From Pseudomonadales bacterium (lineage in GTDB: Bacteria > Pseudomonadota > Gammaproteobacteria > Pseudomonadales > Porticoccaceae): a DNA stretch of 64,000 nt. Below, one piece after another: positions 44,401 through 52,698 of this stretch. A program made the position numbers and the translations under genes. The notes beneath the pieces were generated by a model. It worked only from the letters and a program-made list of their open reading frames with translations, was not told the origin of the DNA and did not search any database. The DNA lies in the NCBI GenBank assembly GCA_024234435.1, contig JACKOF010000002.1, positions 484,230-548,229 of the forward strand, written 5' to 3'. Numbering within the stretch: position 1 is the stretch's first letter; each line of letters opens with the position of its first letter.

Positions 44401-47400
44401 AGCCAGCATTCGAGACTTGCGTGCAAACAGCATTACACCGCTGCTTGATGGTGACAGGCAGTCAGAGGGCGAAGCGTTTGCCGACCCGGTATTTTTGCAA
44501 GGCATGATGAGCTCGGGTATGAACAAGTTGTTGCAGGCCGAGTCATTATTGCGTGGCTGGCAAGCATCGCCTGATCAGCTGTCACCACTGTTTGAGTTGC
44601 AGCAGGAGCTGCTGTTGTTGCATGAAGCGTCAGAGCGGGCAGAAATTGCTCCTCTCGCCAGTGCTTGCTCGTTGCTATGTTCAATATATGATGCTGTTTC
44701 CACTAGGGCTCTCGGGCCGGAAGTGACGACGGTTGAAGATTTGCTCACCATTCACGATTCGCTGCTGCGTATGATTGATCAGGTCGCTGCGAGCCAGAAA
44801 GTCGATCCATTGTCGGATGTTCTTGTCGGGCGCATGCAAGCGCTGCTGGACGGTTTGTCAGACACCGGGGGTCAGGTTGTGGCTCACAGTCCGTCAGGAC
44901 TGCAGGAATCTTTTGTTGAACCTGACAGTACTCTCATTGATGCTGTTCCCATTGAGGCTATAGATGAGGTAATACGGCCGGAGCCGCCTGCTGAAACTCA
45001 ATCGGATAATGCTTCAGTTGGTGTGGATGACGGTGGTATCGACCTGGATAACCCGGACATCGATCTGGATATATTGCTGACATTTGTGACTGAGGCAGAA
45101 GACTTATTGGATGAATCTGATCAGGCATTGAGCCGCTGGTCGGAGGACGTCAACAACAATCAGCACCCGGAAGCGATCAAGAGAGCCTTGCATACCCTGA
45201 AAGGCGGAGCGCGGATGTCTGGCCTGACCGGACTTGGTGATATCAGTCACCGATATGAAGATGCTATTGAAGTGTTACAGGCCAGTAGAAAAACTCCTGA
45301 AAGCAGTGACTTCGATGATTTTGACCGTCAGCAAGGGGCGCTGGTCTCATCCCTGCAGCGAGTCAAAAAACTGCTCTCCGAAAAGGAGGCCGGTTTTTCT
45401 GAAGAGCAGCCAGTCAGTGCGCAGCCGTTAGAGCGGACAACGCCAGAGCCACAGGGCACCGGGCAGTCAGCAACTGAAAAATTGCCATCTGTTGTGGAAA
45501 ATCAACCCAGTGATGCAGTGTCTGACCTGCCTGCTCAGGCCGAAGTATTGCCGTCGACGGCCGTGGCCAGTGCGCCGGTGATTGAGCGCAAACTGATTCA
45601 GCAGGAAATGGTTAAGGTTGCTGCGCCGAGGCTTGAGGAGTTGGTTAATCTTGCTGGTGAAACCAGTATTGCGCGTGGGCGGATCGAACAGCAGGTGAGC
45701 GAGTTTGGTTCTGCTCTGGATGAAATGGATGCGACCATTCAGCGATTACAGGATCAGGTGAGGCGGATAGGCATTGAAACAGACGCCCAAATGCTGTTTC
45801 GGCGGGAGCAAATTGAAGCCTCCGACATATCAGAAGACTTCGACCCCCTCGAAATGGACCGTTACTCCCAGCTACAGCAACTATCGCGAAGCTTGCTGGA
45901 ATCTGCATCCGATTTACAGGATCTGAAAACAACCCTCAGCAACAAGGCCAGAGATGCAGAGACGCAACTGCTGGCACAGTCGCGGATTAATACCGACCTT
46001 CAGGAAAGCATGATGCGAACCAGAATGGTGCCTTTCTCGCGGATGGTGCCGAGGCTGCGTCGGATGGTTCGCCAGTTGAACGATGAACTTGATAAACATG
46101 TTAACCTCAAAGTGGCGAACGTTGACGGCGAAATGGATCGCTCTGTCATGGAGAATATTCTGGCACCGCTGGAACATATGGTGCGTAACTCCCTTGACCA
46201 CGGCATTGAAAATCGCCCCGAGAGGGAAGCGGCGGGTAAGCTGCCAGAAGGAACCATAACCATTGATATGGCGCGAGAGGGTGGTGACATTCTGATACGT
46301 CTTTCTGACGATGGTCGGGGGCTGGATATTGACGCTATTCATAAACGTGCAATTGCTATGGGGCTTGTCAGCGAAACGGCCGTGCTTGAAGAACAGGAAA
46401 TCGTCCAGTTTATTTTTCATGCCGGGTTTTCCACATCGCAGAATGTCAGTCAGGTATCGGGGCGCGGTGTAGGCATGGATGTAGTGCATAGCCAGGTGAG
46501 GCAGCTGGGTGGTGTGATAGAGACCCGGACCAGCGCAGGGCAGGGCACGCAGTTTACGATTCGCTTGCCTTTTACGGTATCGGTGAACCGAGCCATGATG
46601 ATTCGTATCGGCGAAGATTTTTATGCCTTGCCACTGAATACGGTTGATGGGGTGGTGAGAGTCAGTCCGGCTGAGTTGGAGCATTACTATCGTTTTCCCG
46701 ATTCGCGGCTCGAATACGCCGGAGGCCGCTATCAAGTCCGTTATCTGGGTAGCCTGCTAAGTGAAAATCTGTTGCCCATTATTGATCCTGCCGGTGAGTC
46801 AGTGTTTCTGGTGCTGGTGCATTCCGAGACCCGATTGTATGCCGTGCAGGTTGATGAGCTGTTGAGCAGTGACGAAATTGTTGTAAAAAGCCTGGGGCCG
46901 CAGTTCAGCTCGGTTCCCGGATTGTCTGGCGCCACGGTGCGGGGTGATGGCAGCGTCGTTGTTATCCTTGATTTATTGGCATTGTTGAGAGCTAGAATTG
47001 CCATTGGAGCAGGTGTCGAAGTACTGAGTCACGAGCAATCGAAAGCCGCTGGAGAGGAGGCGTACATCCCAACGGTGATGGTTGTGGATGACTCGGTAAC
47101 GGTCAGAAAGGTTACCGGCAGACTTCTTGAGCGGGAAGGCTTTAGAGTCATCACGGCGAACGATGGTGTTGCTGCAATGCGATTGCTGCAGGATGAAAAA
47201 CCGGATGTGATGTTGCTGGATATTGAAATGCCCAGGATGGACGGATTTGAAGTTGCCAGCCGGGTGAAGGGTTCCAGTCTCTGGAAAGATATTCCGATCA
47301 TTATGATTACCTCCCGGACCGGACAAAAACATCGGGACAGGGCGTTTGCCTTGGGGGTCGATAAATATCTCGGCAAACCGTTTCAGGAAGAAGCGCTATT

Positions 47401-47440
47401 GCAGACCATTGATGAAATGCTCAACGTTCTTGTGGAGTAA
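41444..47440 (+). CDS. chpA: Pil-Chp hybrid histidine kinase ChpA
   Basis: Giant CheA-type kinase (1998 aa) controlling type IV pilus extension and retraction. The N-terminal roughly 550 residues are FimL-like, with a degenerate site HQVNGS at H49. Three canonical Hpt sites HTLKG follow at H666, H914 and H1250. The kinase core includes N1582 (NSLDHGIE) and GRGVGMDVV near 1672. A CheW domain (about 1710-1840) and a C-terminal receiver with D1926 (VMLLDIEMP) and a lysine in YLGKPF complete it. Pseudomonas ChpA has more phosphotransfer sites. Residues 778-819 are (EVQ)14, encoded by a perfect minisatellite. Confidence 0.95.
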   Translation: MDLKGKLQGLDWLIEEVEASLQQAAEALEAYVADPDDETQIRFCLGYIHQVNGSLQIAECHGPLLLSEEMESLAVQLQNGEVNSVSESCDVLIQAILRLPNYVRHVIATRNDQPETLLLLLNELRAVRAKPLVTEGAFFSPVLNVPVMGSSRPLQTPNPQALGNLLRKLRQMYQFAVLGIIKGEKLNQNFSYADKVFSRLQELSKFSVQYPLWEVAKAFLENISGNNIPIGVAVKVLFRELDAQIKLLVQGGVAALNTKPPEPLLKNLLFYVAYGGSKMPVSEEVRKQYQLDNSLPDGVPEAYSHQYQPETLQNIVKELDRELDQAKKQIESYVLGDCVEVKLLEDAGTIIQRMSDTLAVVGELPLRNKLKEIQAAITADIDSGGNGTRSQMMSVATGLVEVEAGLFSWMDSNQLGARRGALVDERQFEVGRAQETLIREARNGLETIKESIVDFIASQWDRQRLEAIPPLVDDVAAAMDMLNLPRAQRILKNSNRYLVEQLLDGGVVPDWNSLDSLADAITSIDYYLELLGNQDAESDNTILVVAENSVAKLGYPVGKEPTTPVKTVADIDEAELSRVDGPADGGSVSEETEVPSAEQPMSASVDEAVGRQPVEQDEEELVDPEIIEIFIEEVGEVLAAINELLPVWAADPDNHKPLIDIRRSFHTLKGSGRMVAADHIGDLGWAVESLLNKVLDHQLEANAGTVHLVEQAVSEIPGMIKQFESSGDNRKTSEVIRLIDMADALACGEEIVVSTEQSPSENIEAPAVESTDIQHNNEVQEVQEVQEVQEVQEVQEVQEVQEVQEVQEVQEVQEVQEVQEDLSVDSEEEEHFQPEWQSAEAQTSVVEFVREPQEAAPGNGEPEEIRATADDELLDIFIDEAAHQLQVVGNFVAEQRREAPVFAIPGAEVQSALHTLKGSALMAEVQNVSELMVPLEEFVNELYQYQQKINANILTLLGDAVSSTTVCLQRLQEKRIDSMPELPALLASIRDLRANSITPLLDGDRQSEGEAFADPVFLQGMMSSGMNKLLQAESLLRGWQASPDQLSPLFELQQELLLLHEASERAEIAPLASACSLLCSIYDAVSTRALGPEVTTVEDLLTIHDSLLRMIDQVAASQKVDPLSDVLVGRMQALLDGLSDTGGQVVAHSPSGLQESFVEPDSTLIDAVPIEAIDEVIRPEPPAETQSDNASVGVDDGGIDLDNPDIDLDILLTFVTEAEDLLDESDQALSRWSEDVNNNQHPEAIKRALHTLKGGARMSGLTGLGDISHRYEDAIEVLQASRKTPESSDFDDFDRQQGALVSSLQRVKKLLSEKEAGFSEEQPVSAQPLERTTPEPQGTGQSATEKLPSVVENQPSDAVSDLPAQAEVLPSTAVASAPVIERKLIQQEMVKVAAPRLEELVNLAGETSIARGRIEQQVSEFGSALDEMDATIQRLQDQVRRIGIETDAQMLFRREQIEASDISEDFDPLEMDRYSQLQQLSRSLLESASDLQDLKTTLSNKARDAETQLLAQSRINTDLQESMMRTRMVPFSRMVPRLRRMVRQLNDELDKHVNLKVANVDGEMDRSVMENILAPLEHMVRNSLDHGIENRPEREAAGKLPEGTITIDMAREGGDILIRLSDDGRGLDIDAIHKRAIAMGLVSETAVLEEQEIVQFIFHAGFSTSQNVSQVSGRGVGMDVVHSQVRQLGGVIETRTSAGQGTQFTIRLPFTVSVNRAMMIRIGEDFYALPLNTVDGVVRVSPAELEHYYRFPDSRLEYAGGRYQVRYLGSLLSENLLPIIDPAGESVFLVLVHSETRLYAVQVDELLSSDEIVVKSLGPQFSSVPGLSGATVRGDGSVVVILDLLALLRARIAIGAGVEVLSHEQSKAAGEEAYIPTVMVVDDSVTVRKVTGRLLEREGFRVITANDGVAAMRLLQDEKPDVMLLDIEMPRMDGFEVASRVKGSSLWKDIPIIMITSRTGQKHRDRAFALGVDKYLGKPFQEEALLQTIDEMLNVLVE
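43775..43900 (+). repeat. Minisatellite in chpA: 14 perfect 9-bp units
   Basis: Fourteen consecutive identical copies of GAAGTCCAG span 126 bases. They are in frame and code for (Glu-Val-Gln)14 at ChpA residues 778-819, between Hpt sites H666 and H914. Every change by whole units keeps the frame, so slippage would alter linker length without inactivating the kinase. Absence of any silent substitution points to recent expansion. Confidence 0.98.
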
Positions 47441-47446
47441 TCAAGC

Positions 47447-48355
47447 ATGACCGTGAGGCTCGGGGTTGTTGCTGATAGTCCATATGTTCGTTATGCGATT
47501 CAATCAGCGCTTGCTGATTCAGGTTTCAACGTGAGCTTCCCGAAAGAGGCTCACGGGTCATTACAGCAGGGAAATATTGATATCTGGTTACTGGTTGCTG
47601 CTGAAACCAATCAGCATGTGTTGTCCTCGTTTGATTATCAAAAGGTACCGGTGCTAATTCTTGATGAAGCAGTGCCATCGGTAGCAAACAGTGAATTTTC
47701 GGTATGGAAAGAGCGTCTGAGCGCGAAGCTACTCACTGCCCTGACGCAGCGGCGGGAAACTGATTGCGAGGCCCCTGCCCGATGTTTGTGGTTGCTGGCA
47801 GCATCAACAGGCGGGCTGGATGCGGTGGTTAAATTTCTGAAGCAGATTCCCCGCTCAACGGTCGGGCTCGGTTTTGTTTATGCTCAACATATAGAGCTAC
47901 AGCAAACCCGGCATCTGGTTGACGTTATCGAACGAGCAACAGCTTGGTCGGCGAAGGTTGTGGCTGATGGTGACTATCTGTCAGAGGGGCGGGTATCCAT
48001 CATTTCTCCCGGTTTTGAAACTGAAATTGGCAAGGGGGGGCGGATTCGTATGCTGGGCCACCCCTGGCAGGGGCCACATAAACCTGCGATAGATCATATT
48101 GCTGCGGATGTTGCGAGGCAATATGGGGCAAATTCAGGGATGATTGTTTTTACTGGCATGGGTGATGATGGCGCAAAGGGCAGTCGCTTTATTTCCAGAA
48201 GTGGTGGCCAGGTCTGGGTACAGTCTCCTGACAGTTGCGTTGCTGCCAGCATGCCTGAGGCGGTATTGAGCCGAGGGCGTAGCAATGGTCTGGCGGATGT
48301 CGCGTCTCTGGCTGAAAAATTTAATCAATATTGTCTCAGGAGTTTGCCTGTATGA
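47447..48355 (+). CDS. chpB: Receptor methylesterase ChpB (CheB family), degenerate receiver
   Basis: Methylesterase (302 aa) removing methyl groups from PilJ. The C-terminal catalytic domain has Ser120 (AASTGG), His148 (YAQH) and Asp in FTGMGDDGAKG near 244. The N-terminal roughly 100 residues have receiver-like length, but lack the acidic pair (VVADSPYVR) and the phospho-acceptor Asp (IWLLVAAET). It therefore probably cannot be phosphorylated. Ends in an ATGA overlap with chpC. Confidence 0.92.
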   Translation: MTVRLGVVADSPYVRYAIQSALADSGFNVSFPKEAHGSLQQGNIDIWLLVAAETNQHVLSSFDYQKVPVLILDEAVPSVANSEFSVWKERLSAKLLTALTQRRETDCEAPARCLWLLAASTGGLDAVVKFLKQIPRSTVGLGFVYAQHIELQQTRHLVDVIERATAWSAKVVADGDYLSEGRVSIISPGFETEIGKGGRIRMLGHPWQGPHKPAIDHIAADVARQYGANSGMIVFTGMGDDGAKGSRFISRSGGQVWVQSPDSCVAASMPEAVLSRGRSNGLADVASLAEKFNQYCLRSLPV

Positions 48356-48843
48356 GCCAGTTATCGTTAGTGAATGCCGATTTGCCGGCAGTCGTGGATA
48401 GTCTGATTGTCGAATTGTCTGATGACAGGCTGCTGATACCGATGTCGGCAGTTGCCGAAGTTGTTCGGGAAGTAAAGCCGCAGTCTGATTCTTCGATGCC
48501 GCAGTGGATGTATGGATGGCTTGATTGGCGGCACATGAGAATACCTCTTTGCTCTTTTGAAGGGCTATCTGGCAAACCTGCTCCGGCTTTGCCTGTGCCA
48601 GCACATGCGCTGGTGGTGAACACGTTAAATGGAGGTGAAGAGCTACCGTTTTTCGAGTTATTGATTCAGAATTTTCCCGGTCCGGTGCGGGTTGCAGAGG
48701 ATGATGATGTGCAGCAGGTAGAGATGACAGCAGGTGAAACGGACAGTGCATTTTTGATGAAGCTGATACTGGATAAGCAAACGGCTTTTATTCCCGATCT
48801 GGAAAAGGTTGAGCAGCTGATACTGAAATATCTGAACGGGTAG
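48352..48843 (+). CDS. chpC: CheW-like adaptor ChpC
   Basis: Second CheW-type adaptor (163 aa) of the Pil-Chp system, more divergent than PilI. The CheW fold is seen at LLIPMSAVAEVVREVKPQ and WMYGWLDWRHMRIPLCSFEGL, with a C-terminal helix. ATG 48352 has AGGAG at 48338-48342 and overlaps the chpB stop by four bases; an in-frame TTG at 48331 is less likely. Last gene of the pilG operon. Confidence 0.87.
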   Translation: MSQLSLVNADLPAVVDSLIVELSDDRLLIPMSAVAEVVREVKPQSDSSMPQWMYGWLDWRHMRIPLCSFEGLSGKPAPALPVPAHALVVNTLNGGEELPFFELLIQNFPGPVRVAEDDDVQQVEMTAGETDSAFLMKLILDKQTAFIPDLEKVEQLILKYLNG

Positions 48844-48939
48844 CGGTTCTTACCCTGCTCCCGATTCGTATTTTCGGCCCTTCCTCATTTATAAAATTGC
48901 GTCGTGCATTTGCGCAGAATCGTTACACAGAGTGACAGA

Positions 48940-49965
48940 TCAAGTCCTGTTTTGATGGCTGAAGAGTTTGGCGCGAACCGTTTCCCGGTATTTCCTCGGT
49001 GAGGTATGGAGTTGTTTGCTGAATTGGCGACTGAACGCACTGGCATCGGCATAACCGCAATGAGCGGCAATTTCAGCAATTGACAGGTTCGACTGTTTTA
49101 GCAATTCACTGGCGTTCTTCAACCGAATTCGTTGCAAATATTGTAGTGGTGTTACAGCCAGAGCCTGTTTAAAGCGGCGATCAAAATTGCGCAGGCTAAA
49201 CCCGAACTGTGCCGCCACTTCGGCAATCTTGATGGATTGCGAGAAGTTGTCTTCCAGCCAGATTTGTGCCTGAACAATGTTTTCATCGGGGTGGTAGTCC
49301 ACCTGATCATCAAAATAGCCCACAGGGTTGAAGGCATTTCTTACTTCGTGAAAGAAGTTTCTTTCTACCTGTGAAGCCACGGCCCGGCCGTGTTGTCTGA
49401 AAATCAAATGTACCATTAACTGCGCAACGGCATTCACACTGGCCGCGCAGTAAATATTATTGGATCTGGTAATGAAGTAGTTGCGCTTCAAGGCCACCTG
49501 CGGGTAGTCCTTTTGAAATCGGTCAAAATAATGCCAATGGGTTGTCGCCGGCTGATTGTTCAGCAACCCGGCTTCTGCGAGAAAGCAGGCCCCGGTACCG
49601 ACGGCTGTGATAATTGCACCCTGTGCGGCCTGATCGCGGAGCCAGGGTAAATACGCCTGATAGCGGCGCAGAGCGGGGCGGGGGTTCCGCCACAGTGCAG
49701 GCAGGTTAATTATGCTGCAAACATCTGTCTGGTCGAGTGTACACGTCGGCACCAGGTTAAAACCGGAGGGTGAAGTGACAGGTTCCATGGAGATGGAAAC
49801 GTTGATGGTCTCGATGGCCTGATGTTGAGTGGTTGTTGCCTGGTTTGCTGCTTCGGCCATACGCAACATTTCTATAGGCAGCGTGGCACTGGTGGCAAGA
49901 AGGTTGTCGTAAAGCAGTGTGGCAACTTTCAGGGGTTTTGGGGGGGTGGGGGCTTTTGTGACCAT
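48940..49965 (-). CDS. GlxA-type AraC family transcriptional regulator
   Basis: DNA-binding regulator (341 aa). The N-terminal DJ-1/PfpI-like domain (about 13-190) has a Cys in AVGTGACFLAEAGLL. The C-terminal AraC helix-turn-helix pair (about 235-330) has IAEVAAQFGFSLRNFDRRFKQAL and IAEIAAHCGYADASAFSRQFSKQLHTSPRKYR. It stands where Pseudomonas has chpD (also AraC-type), but is convergent with chpC and divergent from fabY. Regulation of the ketosynthase gene is therefore more likely. The ligand is unknown. Confidence 0.88.
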   Translation of the reverse strand: MVTKAPTPPKPLKVATLLYDNLLATSATLPIEMLRMAEAANQATTTQHQAIETINVSISMEPVTSPSGFNLVPTCTLDQTDVCSIINLPALWRNPRPALRRYQAYLPWLRDQAAQGAIITAVGTGACFLAEAGLLNNQPATTHWHYFDRFQKDYPQVALKRNYFITRSNNIYCAASVNAVAQLMVHLIFRQHGRAVASQVERNFFHEVRNAFNPVGYFDDQVDYHPDENIVQAQIWLEDNFSQSIKIAEVAAQFGFSLRNFDRRFKQALAVTPLQYLQRIRLKNASELLKQSNLSIAEIAAHCGYADASAFSRQFSKQLHTSPRKYRETVRAKLFSHQNRT

Positions 49966-49996
49966 ATTGGCAAACTATATGGCTGTTTTTGCATAA

Positions 49997-50018
49997 TATC
50001 AAACTCATTCGTTTGATA
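49997..50018. promoter_or_regulatory. Inverted repeat between the AraC gene and fabY
   Basis: Perfect 8-bp arms TATCAAAC (49997-50004) and GTTTGATA (50011-50018) with a 6-base spacer, in the 90-base divergent gap and 38 bases before fabY. A looser CCATAT/ATATGG repeat overlaps the AraC start. Arms contain CAAAC/GTTTG, like PsrA half-sites, but the spacer is longer than reported for PsrA. Confidence 0.55.
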
Positions 50019-50055
50019 GACTGAACCCAGATTTGATCGGTTCTCAGGAGCAGAA

Positions 50056-51960
50056 ATGCAGGCACTCCCAGTAATTGTTGGTTATGGCGGATATAACGCT
50101 GCGGGTCGCAGTTCGGGTGACCAGGCTTATCGGCGAATTGTGCTGGAAAGCATCAGCGCCGATCAAAAACGGCAAACCATCGTCGGGTTGGCCTGTTTAA
50201 TGAATCTGGTGAGCTGGGTTGATGGCAGCTATCAGGATCAAAAAGGCAGCATTCTTTCCGCAGCAGAAGTGGAAGCGCGCTACGAAACGGCTGTGTGTGA
50301 AGGCACATTAATTCGCCGTATCAGCCCTGAGTTTTTCGACTGTGATCGCACGCCCTGGAATCAGAAAATGGAGTTAGCGGGGTCAAAAGATGGCCCGGTC
50401 AAATTCCAGACCCGCAAGCGTTCTTTGCCTGTACAGGTGCCAGATAACTGGCGGGTCACCGAGCTGGATGGCGGGCAGGTTGAAGTGGTTATCGAAGGCA
50501 GTTTGTCCAGTCTAGTGGAGAGCAGTTACGATTTTCCTGTTAAGGCGGCAGGCCAGTTGCCTGCGGGCTTTAATCCAGGTGATACCTATAATTCCCGATT
50601 TCAACCACGAGGCTTGCAACTGGCCGTTTTGGGCGCATCCGATGCTGTTCATTCAATGGGAATTGACTGGCAAACGGTTTGTGACGCTGTCGAGCCTGAT
50701 GAAATCGGTGTTTATGCCAGTAGTGTGATGAGCCAATGCTCTCCCGAGGGATTGGGTGGAGTTTTGGCGTCTCGGGCAAATGGCTCGAGGCCTACGGCAA
50801 AAATGATACCCATGTCCCTCAACAGTATGCCTGCAGACTTTGTGAATGCCTATGTGCTGGGCAGCGTAGGGCATTCGGAAGCGATTACTGGTGCCTGCGC
50901 CAGCTTCCTTTATTGCCTGCATGCTGGGGTGAGAGATATTGCGTCTGGTACACGGCGAGTTGCGGTGGTTGGCTGCAGTGAGGCGCCTGTTCTCAGTACG
51001 ATCATGGAAGGTTATGCCAATATGGGTGCGCTGTGCACCGACGAATCATTGAAGAAGCTGGATGGTACTGAAACAACGGACCCACGTCGCTACAGTCGCC
51101 CGTTTGGTGGTAATGCAGGGTTTACGGTGGGAGAATCGTCGCAATACATTATTTTGATGGATGATGCGCTGGCCGTGGAGCTTGGTGCCAATATTCATGG
51201 TGCTGTGCCGGGTGTTTTCATTGATGCTGATGGGGTAAAAAAGTCGATCTCCAGTCCTGGGCCTGGCAACTACGTGACAATGGCCAAGGCTGTATCTCTT
51301 GCCGAAGCGATCCTCGGTGAAGAGGCTGTAAAAAAGCGCAGTATGGTGCAGGCACATGGCTCCAGCACGCCTGCTAACCGAGTCACAGAATCATTGATTT
51401 TTCACAAAGTAGCGGAAGCTTTTGATATCAGCGACTGGCCCGTTTCTGCAACCAAGGCATTTGTCGGTCATAGTATGGGCCCCGCCAGTGGTGACCAAAT
51501 GAACATCACGCTTGGTATGTTCCATCATGGCATTATTCCCGGTATCAAAACGATCGATAAAATTGCGGATGATGTTTACGACGAGCGTTTGACATTCCCG
51601 TTAAAGGACCTGAATGTCGGTGAAGGTAATCTGGATGTCGCGTTTCTCAACTCCAAGGGCTTTGGTGGCAACAATGCTACCGCTACAGTGTTGTCACCCC
51701 AGGTGACCGAGAAAATGCTGTCTGCAAGATACGGTGCAGCATTTGCGGCTTACAAGGAAAGGCAGGACAAAACCCGTGTTGCTGCCGCTGCTTATATTGA
51801 GCAAGCTGACCGAGGCCAGCTAAACCCCATCTATCGGTTCGGGGAAGGCATGATTGATGATAGTGAGTTGCAGATCAGCAAAGAGAAGCTGGTTATTCCC
51901 GGGTTCAGTAAGCCTATTCCGATAAAATTTAAAAACCCTTACCAGGATATGTTGGTCTGA
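50056..51960 (+). CDS. fabY: FabY-class beta-ketoacyl synthase
   Basis: Large thiolase-fold condensing enzyme (634 aa), predicted to start fatty-acid synthesis by joining acetyl-CoA to malonyl-ACP in place of FabH. The catalytic triad reads Cys281 (TGACASF), His434 (QAHGSSTPAN) and His472 (FVGHSMGPASGDQ), with GFGGNNAT near the end. An N-terminal extension of about 150 residues relative to FabB/FabF and total length match Pseudomonas FabY (PA5174). Divergent from the AraC regulator; convergent with rsmE, 11 bases apart. Confidence 0.85.
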   Translation: MQALPVIVGYGGYNAAGRSSGDQAYRRIVLESISADQKRQTIVGLACLMNLVSWVDGSYQDQKGSILSAAEVEARYETAVCEGTLIRRISPEFFDCDRTPWNQKMELAGSKDGPVKFQTRKRSLPVQVPDNWRVTELDGGQVEVVIEGSLSSLVESSYDFPVKAAGQLPAGFNPGDTYNSRFQPRGLQLAVLGASDAVHSMGIDWQTVCDAVEPDEIGVYASSVMSQCSPEGLGGVLASRANGSRPTAKMIPMSLNSMPADFVNAYVLGSVGHSEAITGACASFLYCLHAGVRDIASGTRRVAVVGCSEAPVLSTIMEGYANMGALCTDESLKKLDGTETTDPRRYSRPFGGNAGFTVGESSQYIILMDDALAVELGANIHGAVPGVFIDADGVKKSISSPGPGNYVTMAKAVSLAEAILGEEAVKKRSMVQAHGSSTPANRVTESLIFHKVAEAFDISDWPVSATKAFVGHSMGPASGDQMNITLGMFHHGIIPGIKTIDKIADDVYDERLTFPLKDLNVGEGNLDVAFLNSKGFGGNNATATVLSPQVTEKMLSARYGAAFAAYKERQDKTRVAAAAYIEQADRGQLNPIYRFGEGMIDDSELQISKEKLVIPGFSKPIPIKFKNPYQDMLV

Positions 51961-51971
51961 CAGTTAGTCGG

Positions 51972-52697
51972 TCAGCCCATATCGCCCCACAGGAACTGGA
52001 AGATACTAATGGCGGCCAGTGGTGCCGTTTCGGTACGCATTACCCGTGGACCTAGAGTGAGCGGCTTGAATCCGGCTTGTTGTGCAGCATCGATTTCCTG
52101 CTTTGAGAGACCTCCCTCCGGCCCAACGAGCAGGGCAATAGAGTCTGGTGTTTCAGTATAGCTGTTCAGACTTTTCTCGCTGCGGTGATGAAGCACAAAC
52201 TTTAGTCCTGCAGGGCTGTCAAGCCAGTCCTGCAGCGGTTGTGGTTGGGCAAGTTCCGGCAGCGTGTTGCGACCACACTGCTCACAGGCGCTGATTACAA
52301 TTTGTTGCCAGTGGCGCATTTTCTTGTCCACGCGGTCGCCTTTCAGTTTGACTTCTGTTCGCTCGGTATAGAGCGGCGTGATTTTCTGAATGCCCAGCTC
52401 GGTCGCTTTTTGAACCACCATATCCATGCGATCGCCACGTGATATGCCAATGCCCATGTGGGTGGCGAGGGGAGATTCTGTCTTTCGGTCATCGAACTCG
52501 CCGACTGCCAGACGATGGGTCTTGCTTCCGGTTTCAGTCAGTCTGGCAGCGTATTCGCCGCCATTGCCATTGAATAGTGTGATCTGGCTGCCGGGCTTGA
52601 GTCGCAATACCGTCAAATGGCGCGATGCCATCGGATCCAATATCACGTCTTCTCCCGAGGAGAGTGGTTGACAGGTATAAACCCGAACTTCCCTCAT
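51972..52697 (-). CDS. rsmE: 16S rRNA m3U1498 methyltransferase RsmE
   Basis: SPOUT-class RNA methyltransferase (241 aa) acting on U1498 of 16S rRNA. An N-terminal PUA-like part (DPMASRHLTVLRLKPGSQITLFNG) is followed by the knotted SAM site: ALLVGPEGGLSKQEIDAAQQAGF and LTLGPRVMRTETAPLAAISI. It is one base downstream of metF. A SAM-using enzyme closing the methyl-cycle operon makes sense. Confidence 0.94.
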   Translation of the reverse strand: MREVRVYTCQPLSSGEDVILDPMASRHLTVLRLKPGSQITLFNGNGGEYAARLTETGSKTHRLAVGEFDDRKTESPLATHMGIGISRGDRMDMVVQKATELGIQKITPLYTERTEVKLKGDRVDKKMRHWQQIVISACEQCGRNTLPELAQPQPLQDWLDSPAGLKFVLHHRSEKSLNSYTETPDSIALLVGPEGGLSKQEIDAAQQAGFKPLTLGPRVMRTETAPLAAISIFQFLWGDMG

Positions 52698-52698
52698 G

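Noticed and set aside
45914..46735. 273-aa open reading frame on the minus strand
   Set aside because: Antisense to the conserved kinase core of chpA; composition rich in His/Arg as expected for a shadow frame.
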